Shown: positions 24,175 through 32,375, counted from the first letter of the stretch. The stretch is 64,000 nucleotides of DNA from Novosphingobium naphthalenivorans NBRC 102051 (GCF_001590985.1 NZ_BCTX01000017.1:1-64000); one strand, 5' to 3'. The notes: a model not told the origin generated them from the letters alone. Made by a program: numbers and translations.

Positions 24175-25407
24175 CTATGCTGCTGGCCGATTGGCAATGG
24201 GGAGGATGTCTGCCCCCTTGCGCAGCGAATCTAAGTGGTCCGACCACCACTGGGCCATTGCGACACGTTCGTTCCAGTGCGCCCCACGATGGTATGCGGC
24301 GCGCACTTTGTCACTATCACCATGTGCCAAGGCGCGTTCGATGGCGTCTGGGGACCACTTGCCAGACTCATTCAGAAGGGTGCTGGCCATGGCGCGAAAG
24401 CCGTGCGCCGTCATTTCGTCGCTCGCGTACCCCAAGCGTCGCAACCCGGCATTTAGGGTGTTCTCGCTCATCGGGCGCAAACGGGTGCGGATTGACGGGA
24501 AAACGTACCCGGATGGGCCAGTGATTGCGTGAATCTCGCGGAGTAGGCCGACGGCTTGGCGCGACAACGGAACGTGGTGGACCTTCCGCATTTTCATCTT
24601 GCCAGCAGGGATAGTCCAGGTGCCTGCATCGAGGTCAAACTCGGACCATTCTGCGTGTCGCAATTCGCCGGGACGCACGAACACATGCGGGGCAAACTGC
24701 AATGCAAATCTTGTGATGCCTTGGCCTTCATACCCATCAATCGCCCGCAGCAACTGGCCGACGCGGGCCGCATCGGTAATTGCCCCATAATGCGTTACCT
24801 TGGGAGCCGTGAGGGCGCTGCGCAGGTCGCGAGTAGGATCAGAACGTATGCGCGCCGTCGCAACCGCGTACCGGAAAACCGCGCTGGCCAACTGCTGCAT
24901 GCGGCGCGCACTCTCGTGGTTGCCCTTGCCGTCAACCTTTTGGAGCGCCGAGAGGACGTCTGCGGGCTCGATTTCGCCAATCGGCATTCGCCCTATCGAC
25001 TTATTGAGTAGGCCGATCAGGTTCTCATTGCGAACAGCGGTGGTGAGTGCCCAAGCGTTCTGTCCGTCTCGCTTACGCTTTTCACAGTATTCTGCAGCGA
25101 TCCCGGCAAACGTGTTTTCGGCCTGCAAGCGGGAGCGGATTTTATCTCGCTGCTTTTCGCGCGCCGGGTCTTTGCCTGCTGCCATCAGTTCGCGCGCTTC
25201 GTCGCGCCGCTTGCGGGCTGCGCTCAAACTGATTTGCGGATAGCTACCGATGGAAAGCTTCTTTTCCCGACCTTCCATTCTGAATTTCAAGCGCCAGAGC
25301 TTGCCACCTGAGGGCGTAATCAGGAGATACAGGCCGCCGCTATCGGCCAGCTTGTAGTCCTTCTCACGGGGCTTCGCGTTTCGGATGGCGGTATCGGTCA
25401 GTGCCAT
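24175..25407 (-). CDS. tyrosine recombinase integrase, P4 type
   Basis: A 410-residue phage-type integrase. The N-terminal DUF4102 arm-binding domain is typical (ALTDTAIRNAKPREKDYKLA; SGGLYLLI; GSYPQISLSAARKRRDEAR). The SAM-like core-binding domain spans about residues 100-190. The catalytic domain has Arg in VRPGELRHAEW, HxxR as HGFR (MTAHGFRAMASTLLNESG) and the nucleophile Tyr in RAAYHRG. It integrates and, with the excisionase, excises the island. It sits 167 bases from the 3' end of tRNA-Leu and is read away from it, the usual position for this family, although the duplicated core found is not inside the tRNA. Confidence 0.95.
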   Translation of the reverse strand: MALTDTAIRNAKPREKDYKLADSGGLYLLITPSGGKLWRLKFRMEGREKKLSIGSYPQISLSAARKRRDEARELMAAGKDPAREKQRDKIRSRLQAENTFAGIAAEYCEKRKRDGQNAWALTTAVRNENLIGLLNKSIGRMPIGEIEPADVLSALQKVDGKGNHESARRMQQLASAVFRYAVATARIRSDPTRDLRSALTAPKVTHYGAITDAARVGQLLRAIDGYEGQGITRFALQFAPHVFVRPGELRHAEWSEFDLDAGTWTIPAGKMKMRKVHHVPLSRQAVGLLREIHAITGPSGYVFPSIRTRLRPMSENTLNAGLRRLGYASDEMTAHGFRAMASTLLNESGKWSPDAIERALAHGDSDKVRAAYHRGAHWNERVAMAQWWSDHLDSLRKGADILPIANRPAA

Positions 25408-25442
25408 TCTGGGGGCCTTTTGAAAGCCCCCGAATCAAAAGG

Positions 25443-25490
25443 CCCCAATAAGGCCCCCAATTCGGGGTGACTGCCAGCAGACTTTCGCGA
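25443..25490. repeat. right copy of island-end direct repeat
   Basis: CCCCAATAAGGCCCCC, AATTCG and TTCGCGA correspond to 14717-14765 in the same orientation. It lies directly upstream of the integrase gene, consistent with an arm-binding or autoregulatory region. Confidence 0.55.
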
Positions 25491-25518
25491 ACGCTGGCGG
25501 TTGAACACCACCTCAAAT

Positions 25519-25527
25519 ATGGCTGAT
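25519..25527. repeat. candidate right attachment core
   Basis: ATGGCTGAT, matching 14673-14681. It lies 47 bases from the CCA end of tRNA-Leu, outside the tRNA gene. Confidence 0.35.
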
Positions 25528-25573
25528 TTCTTGGATTTGTAAAGCCGACGACGGACTTCGGTGATCAAGAAAT

Positions 25574-25658
25574 TGGTGCGGGCGGCGGGACTCGAACCCG
25601 CACGAGCAAAGCTCAGGGGATTTTAAGTCCCCGGCGTCTACCATTCCGCCACGCCCGC
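25574..25658 (-). tRNA. tRNA-Leu (anticodon UAA)
   Basis: On the minus strand the gene folds completely. The acceptor is GCGGGCG/CGCCCGC, the D arm holds AATGGTAGAC, and the anticodon stem GGGGA/TCCCC carries the loop CTTAAAA (anticodon TAA). The long variable arm GAGC-TTT-GCTC is typical of leucine, and the T arm is GCGGG/CCCGC with TTCGAGT. CCA is encoded (25574-25576). Its 3' end faces the integrase. Confidence 0.97.
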
Positions 25659-25753
25659 ACGGACAGACCGCCGCGCTCTGGCAGATCGCGGGCGGCCGGG
25701 CAACTCTCTGCAGAAGGGATTTTCCCGGCTCGCTGTGCGAACCGGGCGGCAGG

Positions 25754-26035
25754 TCAGGAAACGTTGAGCTTGGCGCGCATTTCCTTGCCGGGCTTGAAGT
25801 AGGGCACGCGCTTTTCGGGCACGTCCACCGTCTCGCCGGTGCGCGGGTTGCGGCCCTTGCGGCCTTCGCGGTGGCGCGTCGAGAAGGCACCGAAGCCGCG
25901 CAGCTCGACGCGGCCGCCATCGGCGAGGCGCTGGGCGATCTCGTCGAAGAAAGTATCGACCGCGCGTTCCACGTCTTCCGGCCGCAGTTCCGGATTATCC
26001 TTGGCCAGTATCTGGAGAAGCTCCGATCTGATCAT
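25754..26035 (-). CDS. ihfB: integration host factor subunit beta
   Basis: A 93-residue HU/IHF-family DNA-bending protein. [15 protein letters not shown] at the N-terminus, [15 protein letters not shown] and the DNA-intercalating arm [15 protein letters not shown], then [12 protein letters not shown], match IhfB rather than HU (the N-terminal Ser-Glu-Leu and the GFGAF...R.GRNP forms). With IhfA it bends DNA at promoters, origins and recombination sites. Located directly behind tRNA-Leu, next to the island; IHF is a common cofactor of P4-type integrases, so the proximity is noteworthy but probably coincidental. The 258 bases upstream hold no gene I can support. Confidence 0.93.
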   Translation of the reverse strand: MIRSELLQILAKDNPELRPEDVERAVDTFFDEIAQRLADGGRVELRGFGAFSTRHREGRKGRNPRTGETVDVPEKRVPYFKPGKEMRAKLNVS

Positions 26036-26293
26036 TGCCCCGTCTCCCGAAAAAAATCGTCAAAACTCCTGCGAATCATAAAATTACACGAGTTTGCCTG
26101 ATTAGCAGCCATGAAAATGCCATCCCGGCTGCCTTCGCGCAATGCCCTAGCTCTTTGCGTCCGAATCGGGCCGGTGCGCGGACTTCGGCAGGCCCGTGCT
26201 CCGGCGCTCCCCCATTTACAGGCCGGTTTTGCTTGGTAACTTGCGGGCCCTTCAGGCGGTCCTTCGGGACGTAAAAGGATAACAAGACGTCGC

Positions 26294-27946
26294 ATGAAGG
26301 ATATCGCAAGCTGGACAGAGGGTGACTGGATCGCGGCGATCGCCGCCATTGCCCTGTTTGCCGTACTCGCCATCGGCGGCGTGATCGCCACCCGCAAGAG
26401 CGAGGAATTCGCCGGCCACCCCCGCGGCCTCTTCGTGCTGTTCTATGCCGAGATGTGGGAGCGCTTCTCCTACTACGGTATGCGGGCGCTGCTGATCCTC
26501 TATCTGGTCAAGTTCTGGCTGTTCAGCGACAGCCAGTCCACCCTGGTCTATGGCGCCTATACCAGCCTCGTTTACATTACCCCGGTGCTGGGCGGCTATC
26601 TCGCCGACCGCTGGCTGGGGCAGCGCAAGGCGGTGGTATTCGGCGGCCTCGTGCTGGCGCTCGGCCACCTGTTGATGGCCTATGAAGGCTTGCAGGGCGT
26701 GACCGATCCCGCGGTCAAGCAGGCGGACCCGGCGATCAACGTGTTCTGGATGGCGCTGGCGCTGATCATCGTCGGCTCGGGCTTCCTCAAGGCCAATATC
26801 TCGGTGATCGTCGGCCAGCTCTACGGGCTGCGCGACGGGCGCCGTGATGCCGCCTATACGATCTTCTACATGGGTGTGAACACGGGCGCCGCGCTCGGCT
26901 CGATCCTCGTCGGCTATCTGGGCGAGACGATCGGCTGGTCCTGGGGCTTCGGCCTGGCCGGGATCGGCATGGTGCTGGGCCTCATCATCTTCATGGTGGG
27001 CAAGCCCGCGCTCCAGGGCAAGGGCGAGCCGCCCGCGCCGCTCGCGAAGAACGGCGAATTCCTGCTCTATGGCGTGGGCGCGGCCTCGGTCGCGGTGATC
27101 TGGCTGCTGATCCAGTACGTCAGCGTGATCCAGACGCTGCTCATCATCACCGGCATCGCGATGCTGCTCTACACGCTCTACGAGGCCTTCAAGCTGCCCA
27201 AGGAACCGCGTGAGCGCATCTTCGCGATCCTGTTCCTGATCGCGCTCAATCCTATCTTCTGGGGTCTGTTCGAACAGGCGGGCGGTTCGCTCAGCCTCTA
27301 TACCGACAAGTTCGTCGATCGTGGCGGCGTGCCGACCAGCCTGTTCCAGTCGATCAACCCGATCTACATCGTGCTGTTCGGGCCGGTCTTCGCCGGGCTC
27401 TGGCAGTGGCTGGGCAAGCGCGGGTGGGAACCCTCTGCTCCCGCCAAGTTCGGCTATGCGCTGATTCAGGTGGGCCTTGGTTTCCTCGTCTTCGTGTGGG
27501 GCGCGGGCACGCATGATCCGGCGGTGATGACCTCGGTCGTCTTCGTGTTCCTGATCTACCTGCTGCACACCACCGGCGAGCTGTGCCTTTCGCCCGTCGG
27601 CCTTTCGGCCATGACGCGCCTGGCACCGGCGCACCTCGCCAGCTTCATCATGGGCGCCTGGTTCTACATGACCGCGGTCGGCAATTTCGTCGCAGGCAAG
27701 ATCGGCGAGGCGACCGGCGGCGAAGGCGGCGAGATGAGCAAGGAAGTGACGCTGGCGATCTATACCAAGATCGGCTGGATCACGATCGGCGTCGCCATCG
27801 TCGTCCTGGCGCTTTCACCGATCGTGAAGCGCTGGATGCATCTCGATACGCTCGACGACGGGGCGGACGGTCTGGCCGGCCGTGACGAAGTCGGGCTGGA
27901 AGCACAGGAAGCCGGGATGCACCCGGAACTCAAACCTAACGCCTAG
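26294..27946 (+). CDS. proton-dependent oligopeptide transporter (POT/PTR family)
   Basis: A 550-residue polytopic carrier that imports di- and tripeptides with protons. The diagnostic ExxERFxYY motif is present (EMWERFSYYGMRALLILYL, helix 1), as are GGYLADRWLGQRK and the second PTR signature FYMGVNTGAALGS. About 14 helices, as usual for bacterial POTs. AAGGA lies about 13 bases before the ATG. The two following amidohydrolases, read in the same direction after a 33-base gap, could process imported peptides, but this is inference. Confidence 0.93.
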   Translation: MKDIASWTEGDWIAAIAAIALFAVLAIGGVIATRKSEEFAGHPRGLFVLFYAEMWERFSYYGMRALLILYLVKFWLFSDSQSTLVYGAYTSLVYITPVLGGYLADRWLGQRKAVVFGGLVLALGHLLMAYEGLQGVTDPAVKQADPAINVFWMALALIIVGSGFLKANISVIVGQLYGLRDGRRDAAYTIFYMGVNTGAALGSILVGYLGETIGWSWGFGLAGIGMVLGLIIFMVGKPALQGKGEPPAPLAKNGEFLLYGVGAASVAVIWLLIQYVSVIQTLLIITGIAMLLYTLYEAFKLPKEPRERIFAILFLIALNPIFWGLFEQAGGSLSLYTDKFVDRGGVPTSLFQSINPIYIVLFGPVFAGLWQWLGKRGWEPSAPAKFGYALIQVGLGFLVFVWGAGTHDPAVMTSVVFVFLIYLLHTTGELCLSPVGLSAMTRLAPAHLASFIMGAWFYMTAVGNFVAGKIGEATGGEGGEMSKEVTLAIYTKIGWITIGVAIVVLALSPIVKRWMHLDTLDDGADGLAGRDEVGLEAQEAGMHPELKPNA

Positions 27947-27979
27947 GCCTAACGCCTAAGGACGAAACAGGGGCACGAC

Positions 27980-29368
27980 ATGCGGGGCAAAGCGGTAACC
28001 GGCAAATGGAGCGCGGCGGTCCTCGCCGCGCTGGCGATGACACTCACCGCCACCAGTGGCGAGGCGAAGAGCAGCAAGAAGGCGGAGGGCGAGGCTGCGG
28101 CGGAAGTGCCGTATCCTTCCACCTACAAACCCTATCCGGGCCGCCCCACCGCCCTGGTCGGCGCCACGGTCTTCGACGGGCGCGGCGGCCGGATCGACAA
28201 CGGCACGGTACTGTTCGCGCAAGGCAAGCTGGTCGCGATCGGTGGCGCGGATATGGCGATCCCCGATGGCTATGACCGCATCGATGCGCGCGGCAAGTTC
28301 ATCACTCCTGGTGTGATCGACATCCACTCGCACCTCGGCGTCTATCCCAGCCCCGGCGTCGATGCGCTGTCCGACGGCAACGAGATGACGAACCCCACGA
28401 CGCCGGACGTCTGGGCCGAGCATTCGGTCTGGCCGCAGGACCCCGGCTTCACCCGCGCGCTGGCCAATGGCGGCGTCACCGCGATCCAGATCCTGCCCGG
28501 CTCGGGCAATCTGATCGGCGGCCGTTCGGTCACGATCAAGAACGTGCCGAGCCTGACCGTGCAGGGGATGAAGTTCCCCGGCGCGCCCTATTCGCTCAAG
28601 ATGGCCTGCGGTGAGAACCCCAAGCGCGTTTACGGCAGCAAGGGCCAGAAGCCCTCGACCCGCATGGGTAACTTTTCGGTCGACCGGCAGGCCTGGATCG
28701 ATGCGAAGAAGTACATGAATGATCCCGATGCCGACCGCGATCTCGGCAAGGATACGCTGGCGGGCGTGCTCAAGGGCGAGATTCTCGTCCAGAACCATTG
28801 CTACCGCGCCGACGAGATGGCGCAGGTGATCGATATGGCCAAGGAGATGGGCTACAAGGTCACGGCCTTCCACCACGCGGTGGAAAGCTACAAGATCGCC
28901 GATCTGCTCAAGGCGAACGGCATCTGCTCGGCGGTCTGGGCCGACTGGTACGGCTTCAAGATGGAAGCCTATGACGGCATCCCCGAAAACGCTGCGCTGA
29001 TCGCCCATGCCGGGGCCTGCGTGATCATCCATTCGGATGACGAGAACGGCATCCAGCGCCTCAATCAGGAAGCCGCCAAGGCGCAGGCGGCGGGCCGGCG
29101 CATCGGCATCGACATTCCCGACGCGCAAGTCGTCGGCTGGTTCACCTACAATGCCGCCAAGGCCATGGGCATCGGTGACAGGACCGGCAGCCTTGAGCAG
29201 GGCAAGATGGCCGATGTGGTGCTGTGGAACGGCAATCCGCTCTCGGTCTATACCCGCCCCGAGAAAGTCTGGATCGACGGCGCCATGCTGTTCGATGCCG
29301 ACAATCCCAAGCTGCGCCCGGTGAGCGATTTCGAGCTTGGCCAGCCCGGCGAAGGAGACGTGAAATGA
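27980..29368 (+). CDS. exported amidohydrolase, catalytically complete
   Basis: A 462-residue metallo-dependent hydrolase of the amidohydrolase superfamily, with a signal peptide (AAVLAALAMTLTATSGEA). The metal motif DIHSHLG near residue 115, histidines in NHCYRADEM and FHHAVES, and an acidic residue in IIHSDDENG give a full set of ligands, and the C-terminal EQGKMADVVLWNGNPL closes the composite beta-sandwich. Such periplasmic enzymes include imidazolonepropionase- and prolidase-like hydrolases; the substrate is unknown. Its stop overlaps the next gene (ATGA), a paralogue. Confidence 0.87.
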   Translation: MRGKAVTGKWSAAVLAALAMTLTATSGEAKSSKKAEGEAAAEVPYPSTYKPYPGRPTALVGATVFDGRGGRIDNGTVLFAQGKLVAIGGADMAIPDGYDRIDARGKFITPGVIDIHSHLGVYPSPGVDALSDGNEMTNPTTPDVWAEHSVWPQDPGFTRALANGGVTAIQILPGSGNLIGGRSVTIKNVPSLTVQGMKFPGAPYSLKMACGENPKRVYGSKGQKPSTRMGNFSVDRQAWIDAKKYMNDPDADRDLGKDTLAGVLKGEILVQNHCYRADEMAQVIDMAKEMGYKVTAFHHAVESYKIADLLKANGICSAVWADWYGFKMEAYDGIPENAALIAHAGACVIIHSDDENGIQRLNQEAAKAQAAGRRIGIDIPDAQVVGWFTYNAAKAMGIGDRTGSLEQGKMADVVLWNGNPLSVYTRPEKVWIDGAMLFDADNPKLRPVSDFELGQPGEGDVK

Positions 29369-30678
29369 GCCGCCGCGCCGTTCTGGCCGCCGCGCTGGCG
29401 GCCGCAGCCCTGCCGTTTGCCGCGCAGGCGCAGGATCTTGCCATCACCAATGCCACGCTCGCCATCGGCGATGGCGGGGCGCCCATCGAGCACGGCACGG
29501 TCGTCGTGCGTGGGGGCAAGGTGGTTGCTGCCGGGGCGGGCGTTGCCGTGCCCGCGGACATGCAGACGATCGACGGCACGGGCAAATGGGTCACGCCCGG
29601 CCTGTTCACGCCGATGACCGACCTGGGCCTGTGGGATGTCGAGGCGGTCGATACCAGCAACGATCTGGAAGCCGACGATTCGCCGTTCAACGCCGCGCTC
29701 GACGTGGCCCCGGCGCTCAATCCCTCCAGCCAGCATGTCGCGATCAGCCGTGCGGGCGGGGTGACGCGCGCGACCGTCGCTGCGTTCAACGGCAAGTCGA
29801 TCTTTGCCGGGCAGGGCGCGGTGATCGATCTGGCCGCGGCTGGATCGACTGGCGCTACGATGCTGATGAAGCCGCGCGCGTTCCAGTTCGTCGCACTGGG
29901 CGAGCAAGGCGCGAAGCTGGCGGGCGGCAGCCGCGTCGCCGCGCATGTGGCGCTGCGCAACGCCCTGCGCGAGGCGAAGGAACTGGCCGCGCTTCCCGCC
30001 GGATCACAGCGGCAGAGCGATGCCATGCTCACCCGGCCCGATGCTCTGGCCCTGGCCAAAGTGCTCGACGGCAGCGAGCCGCTTTATGTCGGTGTCGAGC
30101 GCGCGGCGGATATCCGCAGCGTTCTGGCGCTCAAGGGCGAGTTCCCGAAGCTGAACCTCGTTCTCGTCGGGGCCAGCGAGGGCTGGCTTGTGGCGCGGGA
30201 AATCGCCGCCGCGCATGTGCCGGTGATTGCCATGCCGCTGCGCGATCTGCCCGATGCTTTCGAGACGTTGGCGGCCACCCAGTCCAACGTGGGGCGGATG
30301 ACCAAGGCGGGCGTGAAAGTCGCCATCGGCATGTTCACCGGCGGCAACCAGCCGCGTTATGCCACGCAGCAGGCGGGCAATCTCGTCGCGCTGACCAGGC
30401 TGCCGGGCGCGGCCGGTCTCACCTGGGGGCAGGCTTTCGCCGCGATCAGCTCGATCCCGGCCGAGATCAGTGGCTATGGTGGGAAAGCCGGCGTGCTCGC
30501 TCCCGGCGCGGTGGGCGACGTGGTGCTGTGGGACGGCGATCCGCTGGAACTGTCCTCGGCGCCGCAGGAGGTGTGGATCGACGGCGTGAAGCAGCCGCTC
30601 GACAACCACCAGACCCGGCTGCGGGACCGCTACAAGGATCTCGATACGTCGGTGCTGCCGAAGGCCTACGACTGGTGA
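29365..30678 (+). CDS. exported amidohydrolase-like protein lacking the HxH motif
   Basis: A 437-residue paralogue of the preceding protein, with a signal peptide (AVLAAALAAAALPFAAQAQ). The fold is kept (N-terminal beta-sandwich strands, GKWVTPGLF, and C-terminal GAVGDVVLWDGDPLE), but where the upstream enzyme has DIHSHLG this one reads TPMTDLG, so the first pair of metal-binding histidines is absent. Other ligand histidines are also hard to find. It is likely a non-catalytic partner or has a changed mechanism. Translationally coupled to its complete paralogue, which suggests a heteromeric enzyme. Confidence 0.82.
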   Translation: MSRRAVLAAALAAAALPFAAQAQDLAITNATLAIGDGGAPIEHGTVVVRGGKVVAAGAGVAVPADMQTIDGTGKWVTPGLFTPMTDLGLWDVEAVDTSNDLEADDSPFNAALDVAPALNPSSQHVAISRAGGVTRATVAAFNGKSIFAGQGAVIDLAAAGSTGATMLMKPRAFQFVALGEQGAKLAGGSRVAAHVALRNALREAKELAALPAGSQRQSDAMLTRPDALALAKVLDGSEPLYVGVERAADIRSVLALKGEFPKLNLVLVGASEGWLVAREIAAAHVPVIAMPLRDLPDAFETLAATQSNVGRMTKAGVKVAIGMFTGGNQPRYATQQAGNLVALTRLPGAAGLTWGQAFAAISSIPAEISGYGGKAGVLAPGAVGDVVLWDGDPLELSSAPQEVWIDGVKQPLDNHQTRLRDRYKDLDTSVLPKAYDW

Positions 30679-30684
30679 TTGCAT

Positions 30685-30717
30685 CTTGTTGATGGAGGCT
30701 GGGCCTCTATCAACAAG
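30685..30717. promoter_or_regulatory. strong hairpin abutting a start codon
   Basis: A 15-bp stem (30685-30699 with 30703-30717, one wobble) with a 3-base loop ends two bases before the ATG of the GNAT gene. It contains the only GGAGG nearby (30694-30698). No T-run follows. It may end or process the amidohydrolase transcript while limiting translation of the next gene. Confidence 0.6.
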
Positions 30718-30719
30718 AC

Positions 30720-31202
30720 ATGATTATCCGCAAAGCCTTGCCTGGCGATGCATCTGCCATCGCCGCCATAATCCTGCCCGTGATCCGCGAGGGCACGACA
30801 TACGCGCTGGATCCGGCCATGAGCGAAGCCGAGGCGCTGCGCTACTGGATGGACCCTGCCAAGGAGACTTTCGTGGCCGAGGAGGATGGCATCGTCCTCG
30901 GCACTTACTACATGCGGCCCAATCAGGCGGGCGGCGGCGATCACGTCTGCAATTGCGGGTACATGACCGCTGCCGCGGCCATGGGGCGGGGCATTGCCCG
31001 CCGCATGTGCGCGCATTCGCTGGAGCACGCCCGGTCACGCGGATACCGGGCCATGCAGTTCAACTTTGTCGTCAGCACCAACACGCGCGCGGTGCACTTG
31101 TGGCAATCGCTGGGCTTCGGGCTCATCGGCCGCCTGCCGGGGGCATTCCGGGATCCGGAGCATGGCTATGTCGATGCGCTGGTGATGTATCAGGCGCTGT
31201 AA
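30720..31202 (+). CDS. GNAT-family N-acetyltransferase
   Basis: A 160-residue acetyl-CoA-dependent acyltransferase. MIIRKALPGDASAIAAI is a typical first strand-helix, and the acetyl-CoA pyrophosphate loop is in AAAMGRGIARRMCAHSLEHA (Q/RxxGxG/A form). The late motif TNTRAVHLWQSLGFGLIGRLPGAF is characteristic of the family. The GYVDALVMYQAL ending resembles bacterial L-amino-acid or toxin acetyltransferases. Substrate unknown. No ribosome binding site is seen; the start codon sits against the hairpin at 30685-30717. Confidence 0.85.
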   Translation: MIIRKALPGDASAIAAIILPVIREGTTYALDPAMSEAEALRYWMDPAKETFVAEEDGIVLGTYYMRPNQAGGGDHVCNCGYMTAAAAMGRGIARRMCAHSLEHARSRGYRAMQFNFVVSTNTRAVHLWQSLGFGLIGRLPGAFRDPEHGYVDALVMYQAL

Positions 31203-31239
31203 CAGGGTGACGTAACTGACCAGGCCGCGCATTTGACCG

Positions 31240-31256
31240 GTTTCCGTATAGGAAAC
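31240..31256. promoter_or_regulatory. candidate toxin-antitoxin operator
   Basis: GTTTCC (31240-31245) and GGAAAC (31251-31256) are exact inverted repeats around GTATA, flanked more widely by ATTTG and CAAAT. The dyad lies 60-80 bases upstream of the antitoxin start, a suitable place for autorepression. Confidence 0.5.
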
Positions 31257-31318
31257 AAATGTCGTTGCGTTTATTTCGAATATGGCGTATTGCGATATCA
31301 CCCTGCCGGAGAGATCTC

Positions 31319-31771
31319 ATGACCATCCCCGCCTATGCCGAGGCGTTCAGCGAACGCTTGCCCTCGGTGGACGAGGTGCAGGCGGCCAACCAGCTTCGCC
31401 AGATTATCGCCGCTCATGCCAACGATGGCGCAACACTGACGGTGCTTGACGCGGATTCCCCCGTCAACATCGCGCTCAGCCCCGCACTGTCCGAATTGCT
31501 GCTCGATCTGTTGCGGCATATCGGCAGTGGCGACGCGGTTACTTTAGTGCCGATTCACGAATTGCTGACGACGCAGCAGGCCGCGGATATTCTCAACGTG
31601 TCGCGCCCGCATCTCATCAAGCTTCTGGAAACGGGCGAAATGCCGTTTGACAAGGTCGGCCGGCACCGGCGGATCAAGGCCAGGGACGTTTTCGAATACA
31701 AGAAGAGGCGCGAGGAAGAACGATCGCGGGCGCTGGATGAGCTGTTTGCGGATGACGCGGATTTGATCTGA
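31319..31771 (+). CDS. HTH (excisionase-type) antitoxin of a PIN toxin
   Basis: A 150-residue protein with a C-terminal winged helix of the excisionase family: LLTTQQAADILNVSRPHLIK and the wing EMPFDKVGRHRRIK, followed by a charged tail (EYKKRREEERSRALDELF) that probably wraps the toxin. The N-terminal 80 residues form a separate helical domain. ATG 31319 has GGAGAGA four bases upstream; the frame is open to 31259 but unsupported. The PIN toxin gene starts 13 bases after the stop. This HTH/PIN pairing is a known type II toxin-antitoxin layout in Proteobacteria. Confidence 0.82.
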   Translation: MTIPAYAEAFSERLPSVDEVQAANQLRQIIAAHANDGATLTVLDADSPVNIALSPALSELLLDLLRHIGSGDAVTLVPIHELLTTQQAADILNVSRPHLIKLLETGEMPFDKVGRHRRIKARDVFEYKKRREEERSRALDELFADDADLI

Positions 31772-31784
31772 GAGTTGTGCAGAG

Positions 31785-32375
31785 ATGTTCGCCAACCGTT
31801 ATACGGCGCTTGTCGATGCCTGCTCGCTGGTGGGAACGCTCCGCCGCAATTTTCTCCTGACACTGGCCGAGGCGGAGTTTTTCCGCCTGCGCTGGTCGGC
31901 GGAAATCCTCGACGAAACGCAGCGCGCGGTTGAGGCGATCATGACGGGCAAGGACATCGCCGATGCCTCGGCAAGAGCCGCGCGATCCCGAGCCTTCATG
32001 GAAACCGCGTTTCCAGAGGCGCTTGTCGCCGAATATGATGCGCAGATGCCTCTGGGGATTGCCTTGCCTGATCCCGGTGACGCGCATGTTCTGGCCGCCG
32101 CCGTTCGAACGCAGGCGCAGACGATCGTCACCGAGAATATCAAGGACTTTCCGGAAGATGTCCTGATGCCTCTCAATCTGGAAGCGCGAACGGCCGATGA
32201 ATTCATCGCCGATACCATCGCACTGGACGAAGGGCGGTCCATCCAGGCGATCAAGAGAATGCGGCAGCGCCTGAAGCGGCCGGAAAAGACACCGGACGCC
32301 TTATTGCGCGATTGCGAAGCTTACGGCCTGCTGGCGACTGCAAGCGTATTGCGCCCGTTCGTGGACCTGATCTAG
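31785..32375 (+). CDS. PIN-domain ribonuclease toxin
   Basis: A 196-residue toxin candidate. The N-terminal PIN domain shows the acidic residues in order: Asp11 in [11 protein letters not shown], Glu in [12 protein letters not shown], and the Asp pair in [13 protein letters not shown], ending with the strand [14 protein letters not shown] toxins cleave RNA, often tRNA or rRNA, using Mg2+. The C-terminal 60 residues are a helical extension ([16 protein letters not shown]) not found in minimal VapC proteins. It overlaps the convergent dxs by four bases at the stop codons. Confidence 0.85.
   Translation: MFANRYTALVDACSLVGTLRRNFLLTLAEAEFFRLRWSAEILDETQRAVEAIMTGKDIADASARAARSRAFMETAFPEALVAEYDAQMPLGIALPDPGDAHVLAAAVRTQAQTIVTENIKDFPEDVLMPLNLEARTADEFIADTIALDEGRSIQAIKRMRQRLKRPEKTPDALLRDCEAYGLLATASVLRPFVDLI

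Larger units (their letters stand above)
14673..25527. mobile_element. integrated island (satellite-like element with defence cargo)
   Basis: The segment between msrB and tRNA-Leu contrasts with its flanks by lower GC and different codon use. It carries an integrase at the right end, an excisionase, toprim primase and DUF3987-type replication block at the left, and restriction-like cargo in the middle. Candidate ends are a 9-bp direct repeat ATGGCTGAT (14673 and 25519) just outside a longer imperfect direct repeat (14717-14765 and 25443-25490). No capsid, portal, terminase or conjugation genes are present, so it resembles a P4-type satellite or a helper-dependent integrative element. Confidence 0.75.

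Noticed and set aside
24025-24234. 69-codon frame beside the integrase
   Set aside because: TTG start without ribosome binding site, overlap with the integrase 3' end and no motif.
25574-25610. tRNA-Leu 3' end as the attachment core
   Set aside because: No copy of this sequence was seen at the left border; the best match there was only 8 bases (GGGCGGCG).
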